From contig CP063848.1 of the NCBI GenBank assembly GCA_015277795.1, positions 1,798,001 through 1,862,000 on the forward strand: a stretch of DNA of 64,000 nucleotides, in the 5' to 3' direction. How positions within the stretch are numbered: position 1 is the first letter of the stretch; each line of letters opens with the position of its first letter. The position numbers and the translations under genes were made by a program. The notes below the pieces were generated by a model. It was not told where the DNA came from. It made no database searches and saw only the letters and a program-made list of their open reading frames with translations. This document shows, piece after piece, positions 16,906-26,078 of this stretch. The stretch is from Massilia sp. UMI-21. GTDB lineage: Bacteria > Pseudomonadota > Gammaproteobacteria > Burkholderiales > Burkholderiaceae_D.

Positions 16906-18852
16906 ATGGCTGTCATTTCCCTCTCTTCCGCGCAACTGGCCTTCGGCCACGTCGCACTGCTCGACCACGCTGACTTTTCCCTGGAGGTCGGCGAACGCGT
17001 CGGCCTGATCGGCCGCAACGGCACCGGCAAGTCCTCGCTGCTGAAAATCATTTCGGGCCGCGCCCGGCTCGACGACGGCCTGCTGGTGATGCAGCAGGGC
17101 GTCAAGATCGCCTACGTCGAGCAGGAACCGGTGTTCGATCCGGAAGCGAGCGTGTTCGATGCGGTCGCGGCCGGCATGGGCGAGCAGCAGGCGATGCTGG
17201 CCGAGTACGAAGCGCTCACCGGCCAGTTCGGCGGCGATGACGACGAGGCCCTGATGGAGCGGATGCACGAGCTCCAGCTCAAGCTCGATGCCGTCGACGG
17301 CTGGAACCTGGCGCACAAGGTCGACACCACGCTCGACCGCCTCGGCCTGAACCGCGAGGCGAAGATGGGCACCCTGTCGGGCGGTATGCAAAAGCGCGTG
17401 GCGCTCGCGGTCGCCCTGGTCTCGGCGCCCGACGTGCTGCTGCTGGACGAGCCCACCAACCACCTGGACTTCAGTTCGATCAAGTGGCTCGAGGGCCTGC
17501 TGCGCGCCTACACCGGCTCGGTGCTGTTCATCACCCACGACCGCAGCTTCCTCGACAATGTCGCCACCCGCATCATCGAGCTCGACCGCGGCCGCCTGCT
17601 GTCCTTCCCGGGCAACTTCTCGACCTACCAGGAACGCAAGCGCGAGCTGCTGGCCAACGAGGAAGTCGAGAATGCCAAGTTCGACAAGTTCCTGGCGCAG
17701 GAAGAGGTCTGGATCCGCAAGGGCGTGCAGGCGCGCCGTACCCGCGACGAGGGCCGGGTGCGCCGTCTGGAGGCGCTGCGCCTGCAGCGCGCCGCGCGCC
17801 GCGATCAGCAGGGCACGGTCCGCCTCGACGTCGGCACCGGCGAACGCTCGGGCAAGATCGTCGCCGACATGGAAAACATCTCCAAATCCTACGGTGAAAA
17901 AGTTATCGTTAGCAACTTCACCGGCACGATCATGCGCGGCGACAAGGTCGGCCTGATCGGCGCGAACGGCGCCGGCAAGACCACCTTGCTCAAGATCATC
18001 CTGGGCGACGAGACCGCCGACAGCGGCACGGTCAAGCTCGGCACTCGCCTGAACGTGGCCTATTTCGACCAGATGCGCGCCCAGCTCAACGAAGAGGCGA
18101 GTCTGGCGGACACCATCTCGCCGGGCAGCGACTGGGTCGAGATCAATGGTCAGAAGAAGCATGTGATGACCTACCTCAACGATTTCCTGTTTGCGCCGGA
18201 GCGTGCGCGCTCACCCGTGAAATCGCTCTCGGGTGGCGAGCGCAACCGCCTGCTGCTGGCGCGCCTGTTCGCCAAGCCGGCCAACTGCCTGGTGCTGGAC
18301 GAACCGACCAACGACCTCGACATCGAAACCCTGGAGCTGCTCGAGGAGTTGCTCGAGGAATACACCGGTACGGTGTTCCTGGTCAGCCACGACCGGACCT
18401 TCCTCGATAACGTCGTCACCCAGGTGATCGTGGCCGAAGGCCAGGGCCTGTGGCGCGAATACGTGGGCGGCTACAGCGACTGGGAACGCGTGCGCGCCAG
18501 CGAGCCGGCCGCTGCGCAAAAGGCGGCCGCCAGCGCCGCCAGGTCCGAGGCCGCGCCGGGCCAGGGCTCGGCCAAAGCTGGTGAAATGTCATCTACCGCA
18601 CAGAGCGGGTCTGGTAAAAAGGTAAAGTTGAGCTACAAGGAGCAGCGCGAGCTGGAGGAACTTCCCCAGCTGATCGCCACTCTTGAGGATGAGCAGTCCG
18701 CGATTACGGCCCAGCTGAATTCGCCCGACTTCTACAAGCAGAATCCCGGCGACGCGCGCCGCCTGAGCGAGCGCCACGCCGAGATCGACGACCTGCTGCT
18801 CGACGCCCTCGAACGCTGGGAGCGCATCGAAGCCCGAGCAAGAGGCGAGTAG
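16906..18852 (+). CDS. uup: ABC-F family ATPase Uup
   Basis: The 648-aa cytoplasmic protein has two ABC ATPase domains and no membrane helices. The first has GRNGTGKSS, LSGGMQKR and LLLDEPTNHLDF. The second has GANGAGKTT, LSGGERNR and LVLDEPTNDLDIETLELLE. A linker rich in charged residues separates them. A C-terminal coiled coil (YKEQRELEELPQLIATLEDE) is typical of Uup rather than EttA or YheS. Uup acts on ribosomes and stalled or branched DNA structures; in E. coli its loss raises transposon excision. A -10-like TACAAT lies upstream at about 16838-16843. Not part of the exopolysaccharide locus, although the CAAX protease gene follows by 41 bp. Confidence 0.93.
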   Translation: MAVISLSSAQLAFGHVALLDHADFSLEVGERVGLIGRNGTGKSSLLKIISGRARLDDGLLVMQQGVKIAYVEQEPVFDPEASVFDAVAAGMGEQQAMLAEYEALTGQFGGDDDEALMERMHELQLKLDAVDGWNLAHKVDTTLDRLGLNREAKMGTLSGGMQKRVALAVALVSAPDVLLLDEPTNHLDFSSIKWLEGLLRAYTGSVLFITHDRSFLDNVATRIIELDRGRLLSFPGNFSTYQERKRELLANEEVENAKFDKFLAQEEVWIRKGVQARRTRDEGRVRRLEALRLQRAARRDQQGTVRLDVGTGERSGKIVADMENISKSYGEKVIVSNFTGTIMRGDKVGLIGANGAGKTTLLKIILGDETADSGTVKLGTRLNVAYFDQMRAQLNEEASLADTISPGSDWVEINGQKKHVMTYLNDFLFAPERARSPVKSLSGGERNRLLLARLFAKPANCLVLDEPTNDLDIETLELLEELLEEYTGTVFLVSHDRTFLDNVVTQVIVAEGQGLWREYVGGYSDWERVRASEPAAAQKAAASAARSEAAPGQGSAKAGEMSSTAQSGSGKKVKLSYKEQRELEELPQLIATLEDEQSAITAQLNSPDFYKQNPGDARRLSERHAEIDDLLLDALERWERIEARARGE

Positions 18853-18893
18853 CGTAACGAACGGGGCAGGCCAGGCGCCTGCGATACAAGGAC

Positions 18894-19634
18894 ATGACCG
18901 AGCATAACGAACCGAGCTTTGCTCCACCTTCCGCTCCATCGCCACCTGCCGCTCGATCGGTCGACGCACCCCTCTTCAGCCGCGCCGCCTGGGCGCGGAT
19001 CCTGCCATTCGGCGCCTACATCTTCTTCATCATCCTCGGCGACATGCTCGAGCGCACGGGCATGTCCCGTGCCGAGTTGCGCTGGCTGTACCCGGCGCAG
19101 ATCGGCGTGGTCGCGCTGCTGCTCGCAGTTTCCTGGCGCCGCTACCACGAGCTGCGCATGCCGCTCCCGGGGACGCTGCAACTGCTGGTGTCGGTGGCGG
19201 TCGGCGTCCTGGTGCTGGTTCTCTGGATCAATCTCGACGCCCCCTGGATGACGGTCGGATCGAGCCCCGGCTACGACCCGCGCACCAACGGCGAGCTCGA
19301 CTGGCTCCTGGTTGCCATCCGCATCGCCGGCGCGGCCCTGGTCGTGCCCGTCATGGAAGAACTGTTCTGGCGCTCCTTCGTCATGCGCTGGGTCGATGCC
19401 GCCGACTTCGAGGCGCTGGCGCCGGCGCGCGTGGGCATCCGGGGCTTCCTGGTGTCGGTCGTCCTGTTTGGTTTCGAGCACAACCTGTGGCTGGCCGGCA
19501 TCGTGGCCGGCGTCGCCTATAGCCTCTTGTACATGCGGCACCGCAATCTCTGGTCCGCGGTGATCGCCCACGCTGTCACCAATGGCCTGCTCGGGGCCTG
19601 GGTGGTCGCCACCGGCAGCTGGGCCTTCTGGTAA
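18894..19634 (+). CDS. CAAX prenyl protease-related membrane protein of the PEP-CTERM/exosortase system
   Basis: The 246-aa polytopic membrane protein has about six hydrophobic segments after a Pro-rich cytoplasmic N-terminus. It carries the CPBP/Abi protease signature: EExxxR at Glu155-Arg160 (MEELFWRSF), FGFEHN in the next helix and a late IAHAVTN. This matches the CAAX-protease-related family (TIGR03008, recalled) that occurs with exosortase genes. It would be an intramembrane glutamyl protease; its target is unknown, possibly PEP-CTERM helices. It lies directly upstream of the epsL-like gene, which supports that role. Assignment to the family is firm, function is inferred. Confidence 0.85.
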   Translation: MTEHNEPSFAPPSAPSPPAARSVDAPLFSRAAWARILPFGAYIFFIILGDMLERTGMSRAELRWLYPAQIGVVALLLAVSWRRYHELRMPLPGTLQLLVSVAVGVLVLVLWINLDAPWMTVGSSPGYDPRTNGELDWLLVAIRIAGAALVVPVMEELFWRSFVMRWVDAADFEALAPARVGIRGFLVSVVLFGFEHNLWLAGIVAGVAYSLLYMRHRNLWSAVIAHAVTNGLLGAWVVATGSWAFW

Positions 19635-19683
19635 TCCGCACGCAGCCTTCATACGCGCAATGACTTCAGAAAAGACGAACAAC

Positions 19684-20910
19684 ATGACGCCCTTACGCCG
19701 CCACACCCTCCGCCCGATCGCCGCCCTGGTCGGCGCACTGTTCCTCCTCCCGCTCCACCAGGCTGCCGCACAGAACAGTGCGCAGCAGGAAGAAAGCCTG
19801 AAGCTGTACGGCGGCATCGGCTGGGGCTACGACGACAACCTGCTGCGCGTGCCGGACAACCGTCCCGCCTTCGGCGGCAAGCGCAGCGACCGCTGGCGCC
19901 AGCTCGATGCCGGCGTGGTCTACAACAAGCGCATCAGCCGCCAGCGCGTGGCGGTGGTGGCCAAGGTCTCGAAAGTCAATTTCGACTACTTCAAGCAGCT
20001 CGACTACGACGGCCGCGACCTGCAGGCCACCTGGTTCTGGGAGCTGGGCAACAAGTTCGAAGGGCAGGCCGGCACGCTCTACGACCGCACGCTGGCGCCG
20101 TACACCGACTTCTTCAGCGACGAGCGCAACGTGCGCGAACGGCGCCGCCAGTGGGTCGATGCGGGCTGGAAACTGCACCCGAGCTGGAAGCTGCGCACCG
20201 GCTTCACCCGCGAGCGCTACGAATACGAGCTGCTGCGCCAGCGCTACAACAACCGCACCGAGAAGGCCGTGGAGGCCGAGCTGCTGTACCGGCCACGCAG
20301 CGGCAGTTCGGTGGGCCTGGTGGCGCGCCGGGTCAAGGGCGAATATCCGTTCCGGCGTCCGGTGACCAGCGGCGTGCTGGTCGACGACTTCACCCAGGAC
20401 GAGCTGAAGGTGCGCGTCAACTGGTACGCCAGCGGCTCGACCACGCTGCAGGCCCTGGGCGGCTACGTGCGGCGCGAGCAGCCGTCGTTCGGCGAGGGCA
20501 AGACCAGCGGCTTCAACGGCCGCCTGAACGCCAGCTACCAGCCGCGCGGCAAGATCACCTACCAGGCCTCGGTGTGGCGCGAATTCGCGCCGATCGAGAG
20601 CACGATCGTCAGCTATACCCTGAACCGCGGCGCCAGCATCGGCGCCAGCTGGCAGGCCACCGGCAAGATCAAGGTCGACGCCAGCGCCGCCTACGAGCAG
20701 CGCGCCTACAACGCACGGCGCGCCTTCGACGGCTCGGACTCGCTGGAAGACTCGCTCAAGACCGCGAGCCTGCGCGCCACCTGGCAGCTCAGACGCAAGG
20801 TCGCGGTGTCGGCGGGCTGGCAGCACCAGGCGCGCAGCGGCTCGCAATCGCTCAACCTGGGCAAATTCGACGCCAACACCGTCATGGTGAACGCGAACGT
20901 GCTGTTCTGA
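19684..20910 (+). CDS. epsL: EpsL-like outer membrane beta-barrel protein of the exopolysaccharide locus
   Basis: The protein of about 408 aa has a signal peptide ending near QAAAQN. A run of alternating hydrophobic/polar strands with many aromatic ends follows, finishing in VMVNANVLF with a C-terminal Phe, the usual outer-membrane barrel insertion signal. It resembles EpsL of exosortase-associated exopolysaccharide operons, whose precise job is unproven; export or anchoring of polymer at the outer membrane is likely. I place the start at ATG 19684; an in-frame ATG at 19660 is possible and neither has a strong ribosome site. It sits between the CAAX protease and the initiating glycosyltransferase. 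Confidence 0.8.
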   Translation: MTPLRRHTLRPIAALVGALFLLPLHQAAAQNSAQQEESLKLYGGIGWGYDDNLLRVPDNRPAFGGKRSDRWRQLDAGVVYNKRISRQRVAVVAKVSKVNFDYFKQLDYDGRDLQATWFWELGNKFEGQAGTLYDRTLAPYTDFFSDERNVRERRRQWVDAGWKLHPSWKLRTGFTRERYEYELLRQRYNNRTEKAVEAELLYRPRSGSSVGLVARRVKGEYPFRRPVTSGVLVDDFTQDELKVRVNWYASGSTTLQALGGYVRREQPSFGEGKTSGFNGRLNASYQPRGKITYQASVWREFAPIESTIVSYTLNRGASIGASWQATGKIKVDASAAYEQRAYNARRAFDGSDSLEDSLKTASLRATWQLRRKVAVSAGWQHQARSGSQSLNLGKFDANTVMVNANVLF

Positions 20911-20937
20911 AGCATTGCAGGACTCCTGAAGTGAACC

Positions 20938-22320
20938 ATGACGGTCAATGACATCCCGATCATCTCGTTTTTCCAGCGCGTACTCGATCCCCTGATCATC
21001 ATGGGGACCCTGTACCTGGCGACCCTGTACTACGGTGAACCGTTTTCCGGCTACTCGCTGGTGCTGATGATCCTGGCCTTCTTCATCTCCACTTCGGTGT
21101 ACCAGCACGTCGATCCCTACCGCACCTGGCGCAGCGGCCGCATGCTGGCGTATGCGCGCGACACCGTGTTCGGCTGGTGCCTGACCATTGCCGTACTGTA
21201 CTTCCTGGGCTCGGCCAGCGGCCTAAAATACTTCTACGACGAACGCGTGCTGCTGGCCTGGTTCGTCGCCACGCCGGTGACGATCCTGGTCAGCCACCTG
21301 GCGGTGCGCAAGGCCACCGGCAGCCGCGACCGCAAGCGCGAAGTGCGCTCGATCGTGGTGGTCGGCGTCAACGATGTCGGCATCAAGTTCGCCGGCGTCT
21401 GCGAGCGCCACCCGAACCTGTTCATGGAAGTCTGCGGCTTCTTCGAGGACCGCGGCGAGGAGCGCAGGCCGGCCAACATCGCGCATCCGGTGCTGGGCGG
21501 CATGGCCGATGTCTGCCACTACGTGCGCAAGCACAACATCAAGATGATCTTCATCAGCCAGCCGATCTCGGCCCAGCCGCGCATCCGCAAGCTGATCGAC
21601 GAACTCAAGGACACCACCGCCTCGGTCTACTTCCTGCCCGACGTGTATGTGTTCGACCTGATGCAGGCACGCTTCGATACCGTGGGCGGGATGCCGGTGA
21701 TCGCCATCAGCGAGACCCCGTTCATGGGCTGGAACAGCGTGATCAAGCGCGGCAGCGACGTCCTGATCGGCAGTGTCATCCTGGTGCTGCTGGCACCGCT
21801 GATGCTGGTGATCGCGCTCGCCGTGAAGCTGACATCGAAGGGGCCGGCGATCTTCCGCCAGCGCCGCTATGGCCTGTATGGCGAAGAAATCTTCGTCTAC
21901 AAGTTCCGTTCGATGACGGTCACCGAGGACGGGGCGAACGTGGTGCAGGCCCGCAAGGACGACCAGCGCGTGACGAAGATCGGAGGCTTCCTGCGCCGCA
22001 CCTCGCTCGACGAGCTGCCGCAGTTTATCAATGTGCTGCAGGGGCGCATGAGCCTGGTCGGGCCGCGGCCGCACGCGGTCGCCCATAACGAGCAATACCG
22101 CAAGCTGATCAAGGGCTACATGCTGCGCCACAAGGTGCGCCCGGGGATTACCGGTTGGGCCCAGGTAAATGGCCTGCGCGGCGAGACGGCCACGCTCGAC
22201 AAGATGGAAGCGCGGATCCAGTGCGACCTCGATTACCTGCGCAACTGGTCGCTGTGGCTCGACCTGTGGATCCTGGTGAAGACCGTGAAGGTCGTGCTGA
22301 CCCGCGAGAACGCGCACTGA
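20938..22320 (+). CDS. Undecaprenyl-phosphate glucose phosphotransferase (initiating sugar transferase)
   Basis: The 460-aa WcaJ-type polyprenyl-phosphate hexose-1-phosphate transferase starts each repeat unit by loading a sugar phosphate on undecaprenyl phosphate at the inner membrane. It has four N-terminal helices, a CoA-binding-like domain (VVVGVNDVGIKFAG) and a fifth re-entrant helix near residue 280. The C-terminal catalytic domain carries KFRSMT, RRTSLDELPQ and SLVGPRPHA. The length fits the full WcaJ/EpsB form rather than the short WbaP or PglC forms. It follows epsL by 27 bp. Glucose is the usual substrate of the family, but this is inferred. Confidence 0.9.
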   Translation: MTVNDIPIISFFQRVLDPLIIMGTLYLATLYYGEPFSGYSLVLMILAFFISTSVYQHVDPYRTWRSGRMLAYARDTVFGWCLTIAVLYFLGSASGLKYFYDERVLLAWFVATPVTILVSHLAVRKATGSRDRKREVRSIVVVGVNDVGIKFAGVCERHPNLFMEVCGFFEDRGEERRPANIAHPVLGGMADVCHYVRKHNIKMIFISQPISAQPRIRKLIDELKDTTASVYFLPDVYVFDLMQARFDTVGGMPVIAISETPFMGWNSVIKRGSDVLIGSVILVLLAPLMLVIALAVKLTSKGPAIFRQRRYGLYGEEIFVYKFRSMTVTEDGANVVQARKDDQRVTKIGGFLRRTSLDELPQFINVLQGRMSLVGPRPHAVAHNEQYRKLIKGYMLRHKVRPGITGWAQVNGLRGETATLDKMEARIQCDLDYLRNWSLWLDLWILVKTVKVVLTRENAH

Positions 22321-22466
22321 GCGCCGCTGCGCAGGGTGCGGGCGCGGGCCGCCGCCCGATGGAACCCGGCCTTGCCGCGCGCATCGAACAGCAGGGTGCC
22401 GTGCGAGCCGTGCTCCACTAAAAGTAATTAACTGCGCACAATATGCTTTTATTTACTGGCGAACAT

Positions 22467-22502
22467 ACTTTAAGTTCGAATTGGAAACAATTCGCTTAAA
22501 GT
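22467..22502. repeat. Imperfect 36-bp palindrome upstream of the gmd promoter
   Basis: The arms are ACTTTAAG+CGAATT and AATTCG+CTTAAAGT, giving 14 paired bases with a 2-nt bulge (TT) and a 6-nt centre GGAAAC. It ends 25 bp before the -24 element, so it could be an activator site or fold as a DNA hairpin. It is not a terminator, since no T-run follows. Confidence 0.5.
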
Positions 22503-22526
22503 CAACTTAAAAGCCGCGCGCACGAT

Positions 22527-22541
22527 TGGGATCTTGCTTGC
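22527..22541 (+). promoter_or_regulatory. Sigma-54 type promoter of the gmd-fcl-eps operon
   Basis: TGGGATCTTGCTTGC followed by A keeps the invariant GG and GC 10 nt apart and the TTGCA of the -12 box. It departs from TGGCACG at three of seven positions of the -24 side. Start of transcription would be near 22553, 75 nt before gmd. Confidence 0.5.
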
Positions 22542-22626
22542 ATGACCATGCCAGCTGCGTAGAATTGTTGATGAGTTTGCAACTGCCGTGGCCGCTGTCA
22601 TGTCTGGTTTCGCATAGGAAAATTAT

Positions 22627-23742
22627 ATGAAGAAAGCACTGATCACCGGCGTCACCGGCCAGGATGGTTCCTACCTGGCGGAACTGCTGCTCGAGAAGGG
22701 CTACGAGGTGCACGGCATCAAGCGCCGCGCCTCCCTGTTCAATACCGGGCGCATCGATCACATCTACCAGGATCCGCACGCCGACGATCCGCGCTTCTTC
22801 CTCCACTACGGCGACCTCAGCGATACCTCGAACCTGACCCGCATCCTGCAGCAGGTGCAGCCCGACGAGGTCTACAACCTGGGCGCGATGAGCCATGTGG
22901 CGGTCTCGTTCGAGTCTCCCGAATACACCGCCGACGTCGACGGCATCGGCACCCTGCGCCTGCTGGAAGCGATCCGCTTCCTGGGGCTGGAGAAGAAGAC
23001 CCGCTTCTACCAGGCCTCGACCTCCGAGCTGTATGGACTGGTGCAGGAAAGTCCCCAGCGCGAGACCACGCCCTTCTATCCGCGCAGCCCGTATGCGGTG
23101 GCCAAGCTGTACGCCTACTGGATCACCGTGAACTACCGCGAGGCCTACGGCATGTACGCCTGCAACGGCATCCTGTTCAACCACGAATCGCCGCGCCGCG
23201 GCGAGACCTTCGTCACCCGCAAGATCACCCGGGCGCTGGCGAATATCGCCCAGGGCCTGGAATCGCGGCTCTTCCTGGGCAACCTGGACGCGCTGCGCGA
23301 CTGGGGCCATGCGCGCGACTACGTCCAGATGCAATGGCTGATGCTGCAGCAGGAAAAGCCCGAAGACTTCGTGATCGCCACCGGGCGCCAGTACGCGGTG
23401 CGCGACTTCGTCGACGTGGCCGCGCGCGAACTCGGCATCGAGATCGCGTGGCAGGGGCAGGGCGTCGAGGAACGCGGCCTGGTGGCCGCCGTGCATGGCG
23501 AGAAGGCGCCGGGCGTGGCGGTCGGCCAGCCGATCGTGGCGGTGGATCCGCAGTATTTCCGTCCGACCGAGGTCGAGACCCTGCTGGGCGACCCGCGCCG
23601 TGCGCGCGAGCGCCTCGGCTGGGAGCCGACGACCAGTTTCGAAGCGATGGTGCAGGAGATGGTGGCGCATGACCTCGATAAGGCGCGCCGCCACAAGCTG
23701 CTCGCATCGCATGGCTACAACGTCGCACTTTCACTGGAGTAA
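22627..23742 (+). CDS. gmd: GDP-mannose 4,6-dehydratase
   Basis: The 371-aa extended SDR converts GDP-mannose to GDP-4-keto-6-deoxymannose, the first step to GDP-L-fucose. It has the NAD(P) motif [12 protein letters not shown] at the N-terminus and [11 protein letters not shown] with [13 protein letters not shown] (Tyr-x3-Lys). The family segment [17 protein letters not shown] is also present. The start ATG is at the known N-terminus with a weak AGGAAAA site. It overlaps nothing and is two bases from fcl, so the two are co-transcribed. GDP-mannose would come from manC at the other end of the locus. Confidence 0.97.
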   Translation: MKKALITGVTGQDGSYLAELLLEKGYEVHGIKRRASLFNTGRIDHIYQDPHADDPRFFLHYGDLSDTSNLTRILQQVQPDEVYNLGAMSHVAVSFESPEYTADVDGIGTLRLLEAIRFLGLEKKTRFYQASTSELYGLVQESPQRETTPFYPRSPYAVAKLYAYWITVNYREAYGMYACNGILFNHESPRRGETFVTRKITRALANIAQGLESRLFLGNLDALRDWGHARDYVQMQWLMLQQEKPEDFVIATGRQYAVRDFVDVAARELGIEIAWQGQGVEERGLVAAVHGEKAPGVAVGQPIVAVDPQYFRPTEVETLLGDPRRARERLGWEPTTSFEAMVQEMVAHDLDKARRHKLLASHGYNVALSLE

Positions 23743-23744
23743 AT

Positions 23745-24782
23745 GTGTTGAATAATCAGCCTCGCATCTATGTCGCCGGCCATCGTGGCCTGGTCGGCTC
23801 GGCCATCGTGCGCGTCCTGCGCGCCCAGGGCCACACCAACATCGTCACCCGTACCCACCATGAGCTGGAACTGACCGACCAGGCCCAGGTCCGCGAGTTC
23901 TTCCGGACCGAGCACATCGACCAGGTCTACCTGGCCGCGGCCAAGGTGGGCGGCATCCATGCCAACAACAGCTATCCGGCCGAGTTCATCTACGACAACA
24001 TGATGGTGCAGGCCAACGTGGTCCACGAGGCCTGGCGCGCCGGCGTCGACAAGCTGCTGTTCCTCGGCTCCTCCTGTATCTATCCCCGCCTGGCGGCCCA
24101 GCCGATCCGCGAGGAGTACCTGATGAACGGCATCCTGGAACCGACCAACGAACCCTATGCGATGGCCAAGATCGCCGGCATCAAGCTGTGCGAGAGCTAC
24201 AACCGCCAGTACGGCACCGATTACCGCAGCGTGATGCCGACCAACCTGTACGGTCCGGGCGACAACTACCATCCGGAAAACAGCCACGTGATCCCGGCCC
24301 TGCTGCGCCGCTTCCACGAGGCACGCGAGAACGGTGCGCCGGAAGTCGTGATCTGGGGCAGCGGCAAGCCGATGCGCGAGTTCCTGTACGTGGACGACAT
24401 GGCGGCCGCCAGCGTCTACGTGATGAACCTGGCGCACGAGGTGTACGCGGCGAATACCGATCCCATGCATTCGCACATCAACGTCGGCACCGGCCAGGAC
24501 GTCACGATCGCCGAACTCGCGCGGCTGGTGGGCGATACCGTCGGCTACCGCGGCCAGATCGTGTTCGATGCCGGCAAGCCGGACGGCACGCCGCGCAAGC
24601 TGCTCGACGTGTCCAAGCTTGCCGCGCTCGGCTGGCGCGCCAGCACGCCGCTGCACGAAGGCCTGCGCCGCGCCTACGAGGCCTTCGTGGCCCAGCAGAA
24701 GGCGGAGGAGGCCGGTGCGCAGGACGTGCCGGCCGAACTGCTCGGTCGCGCGCCGGGCGCGGCGGCGCGGGTGGCGGCATGA
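23745..24782 (+). CDS. fcl: GDP-L-fucose synthase
   Basis: The 345-aa SDR epimerises and reduces GDP-4-keto-6-deoxymannose to GDP-L-fucose with NADPH. It carries [11 protein letters not shown] at the N-terminus and the catalytic Ser-Tyr-Lys set in LGSSCIYP and [32 protein letters not shown] follows in shortened form of the family. It starts at GTG 23745, two bases after the gmd stop, with GGAG nearby; TTG 23748 is the next codon. The last ~25 residues are Ala-rich and extend past the usual end. Together with gmd it implies fucose in the polymer. Confidence 0.96.
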   Translation: MLNNQPRIYVAGHRGLVGSAIVRVLRAQGHTNIVTRTHHELELTDQAQVREFFRTEHIDQVYLAAAKVGGIHANNSYPAEFIYDNMMVQANVVHEAWRAGVDKLLFLGSSCIYPRLAAQPIREEYLMNGILEPTNEPYAMAKIAGIKLCESYNRQYGTDYRSVMPTNLYGPGDNYHPENSHVIPALLRRFHEARENGAPEVVIWGSGKPMREFLYVDDMAAASVYVMNLAHEVYAANTDPMHSHINVGTGQDVTIAELARLVGDTVGYRGQIVFDAGKPDGTPRKLLDVSKLAALGWRASTPLHEGLRRAYEAFVAQQKAEEAGAQDVPAELLGRAPGAAARVAA

Positions 24783-24963
24783 GGATGCCGCACGTCCGGC
24801 CATGCCGGCGCGGTAGCAGAATGTTAATTGACGAACAGAGAAGGAATCGTATGGAACCCAGAATGGATGAGTCCTGATTCAGTACCGGGTTCCGGAGCGG
24901 GTCACGCATAAGCAGAGGAATCAGTGGCGGGCGTGCCCGCTAACCAACGTCGAGGAAACTATC

Positions 24964-26019
24964 TTGAAAACCTTCCATTTGGCAGCCAATCAAACCTCTT
25001 TCCCAAGCCCCAGGCGCCTGCTGTCCGCGGCAGCCCTGGTGCTGTGCGCCGCGACCCTGGCCGGTTGCAGCAAGGATGATGCCCCCAAGGAAACGAAGCC
25101 GGGCCAGGCCCTGGCCAGCGTCAACGGTGAAGAAATCACCGTGCTGCAACTGAACGAGGAATTGCAGCGCCTGGGCGTCGGCGCGCAGCAGCAGAAGACG
25201 GCCAGCAAGCAGGTGCTGCAGGCCCTGATCGACCGCGAACTGCTGGAAGGCGAGGCCGCCAAGGAAAAAATCGACCGTGACCCGAAAGTGATGCAGGCCA
25301 TCGAGCGCGCGCGCTCGCTGATCATCGCCCAGGCCTACATGCAGAAGCGCATGGGCGAGCCGGCCCGTCCGACGCCGGCCGAGGTGGAAGACTACTTCAA
25401 CAAGAACCCGCAGTTCTTCTCCAACCGCAAGCAGTTCGCCATGAACGAGCTGATCATCGCGGCGAACGACCTCACCCCGGAAGTGCGCGCCGCCGCCGAC
25501 AACGCCAAGTCGCTGGAAGAAGTCGCCGTGTTCCTCGACGCGCGCAATATCAAGTACGGTCGTGCCCAGGTTACCCGCAGCACCGCCGACCTGAATCCCC
25601 AGCTCTCGGGCAAGCTGCTGTCGATGCCCAAGGGCCAGCTGTTCGCCGTCAAGGAAGGCGACCGTGCGATGCTGATCTCGATCGCCGAAGTACGCGATGC
25701 GCCGGTCACCCTGGACGTGGCCAGCCCGCAGATCGCCCAGTACCTGATGAACAAGAAGAACAAGGAGCTGGCCGCCGCCGAAATCCAGCGCCTGCGCGGC
25801 ACTGCCAAGATTGCTTACCTGAACAAGGACTACGCGCCGGACCCGAACGCCCCGGCCGCGCCGGCCGCCGTCACGCCGCCGGGCGCGCCGGATCCGGCCG
25901 CGACCGCGGTGGCCGGAACCGCGGCGCAAGCGCCGGCCGGCACCGCCTCGGTCGCTCCCGCAGCCGGCGCCGCCGCCGACAAGGCCGCGCTCGACCGTGG
26001 CGTGGCGGGCCTGAAATAA
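24964..26019 (+). CDS. epsD: EpsD-family peptidyl-prolyl isomerase-like lipoprotein
   Basis: The 351-aa protein has a lipoprotein signal with lipobox LAGC near residue 35. A SurA/PpiC-type N-terminal chaperone region follows (VLQLNEELQRLG, LIDRELLEGEAAKE), then a parvulin-like domain (NELIIAAND). The C-terminal 55 residues are Pro/Ala-rich low complexity. It starts at TTG 24964 after GAGGA. EpsD of methanolan-type loci is thought to help fold export proteins in the periplasm; the activity is not proven. A TTGACG...TATGGA pair with 16-bp spacing at 24828-24855 could be a weak internal promoter. Downstream genes are epsE, F and G. Confidence 0.85.
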   Translation: MKTFHLAANQTSFPSPRRLLSAAALVLCAATLAGCSKDDAPKETKPGQALASVNGEEITVLQLNEELQRLGVGAQQQKTASKQVLQALIDRELLEGEAAKEKIDRDPKVMQAIERARSLIIAQAYMQKRMGEPARPTPAEVEDYFNKNPQFFSNRKQFAMNELIIAANDLTPEVRAAADNAKSLEEVAVFLDARNIKYGRAQVTRSTADLNPQLSGKLLSMPKGQLFAVKEGDRAMLISIAEVRDAPVTLDVASPQIAQYLMNKKNKELAAAEIQRLRGTAKIAYLNKDYAPDPNAPAAPAAVTPPGAPDPAATAVAGTAAQAPAGTASVAPAAGAAADKAALDRGVAGLK

Positions 26020-26078
26020 GCGGCGTGATGCATCGTTCCCACCAACCAACAGCAATAACAGGAATTGAAGGAGCAATC

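Larger units (their letters stand above)
22321..22626. other. Regulatory gap before gmd
   Basis: This 306-bp gap has no supportable ORF. Its second half (22420-22510) is sharply AT-rich. It contains an imperfect palindrome at 22467-22502 and a sigma-54 type promoter at 22527-22541, listed separately. Confidence 0.6.

Noticed and set aside
18869..18886. Shared 15-mer CAGGCGCCTGCGATA at about 18871 and 59709
   Set aside because: A short GC-rich palindrome core repeated twice in 64 kb is within chance; no other copies were noticed.
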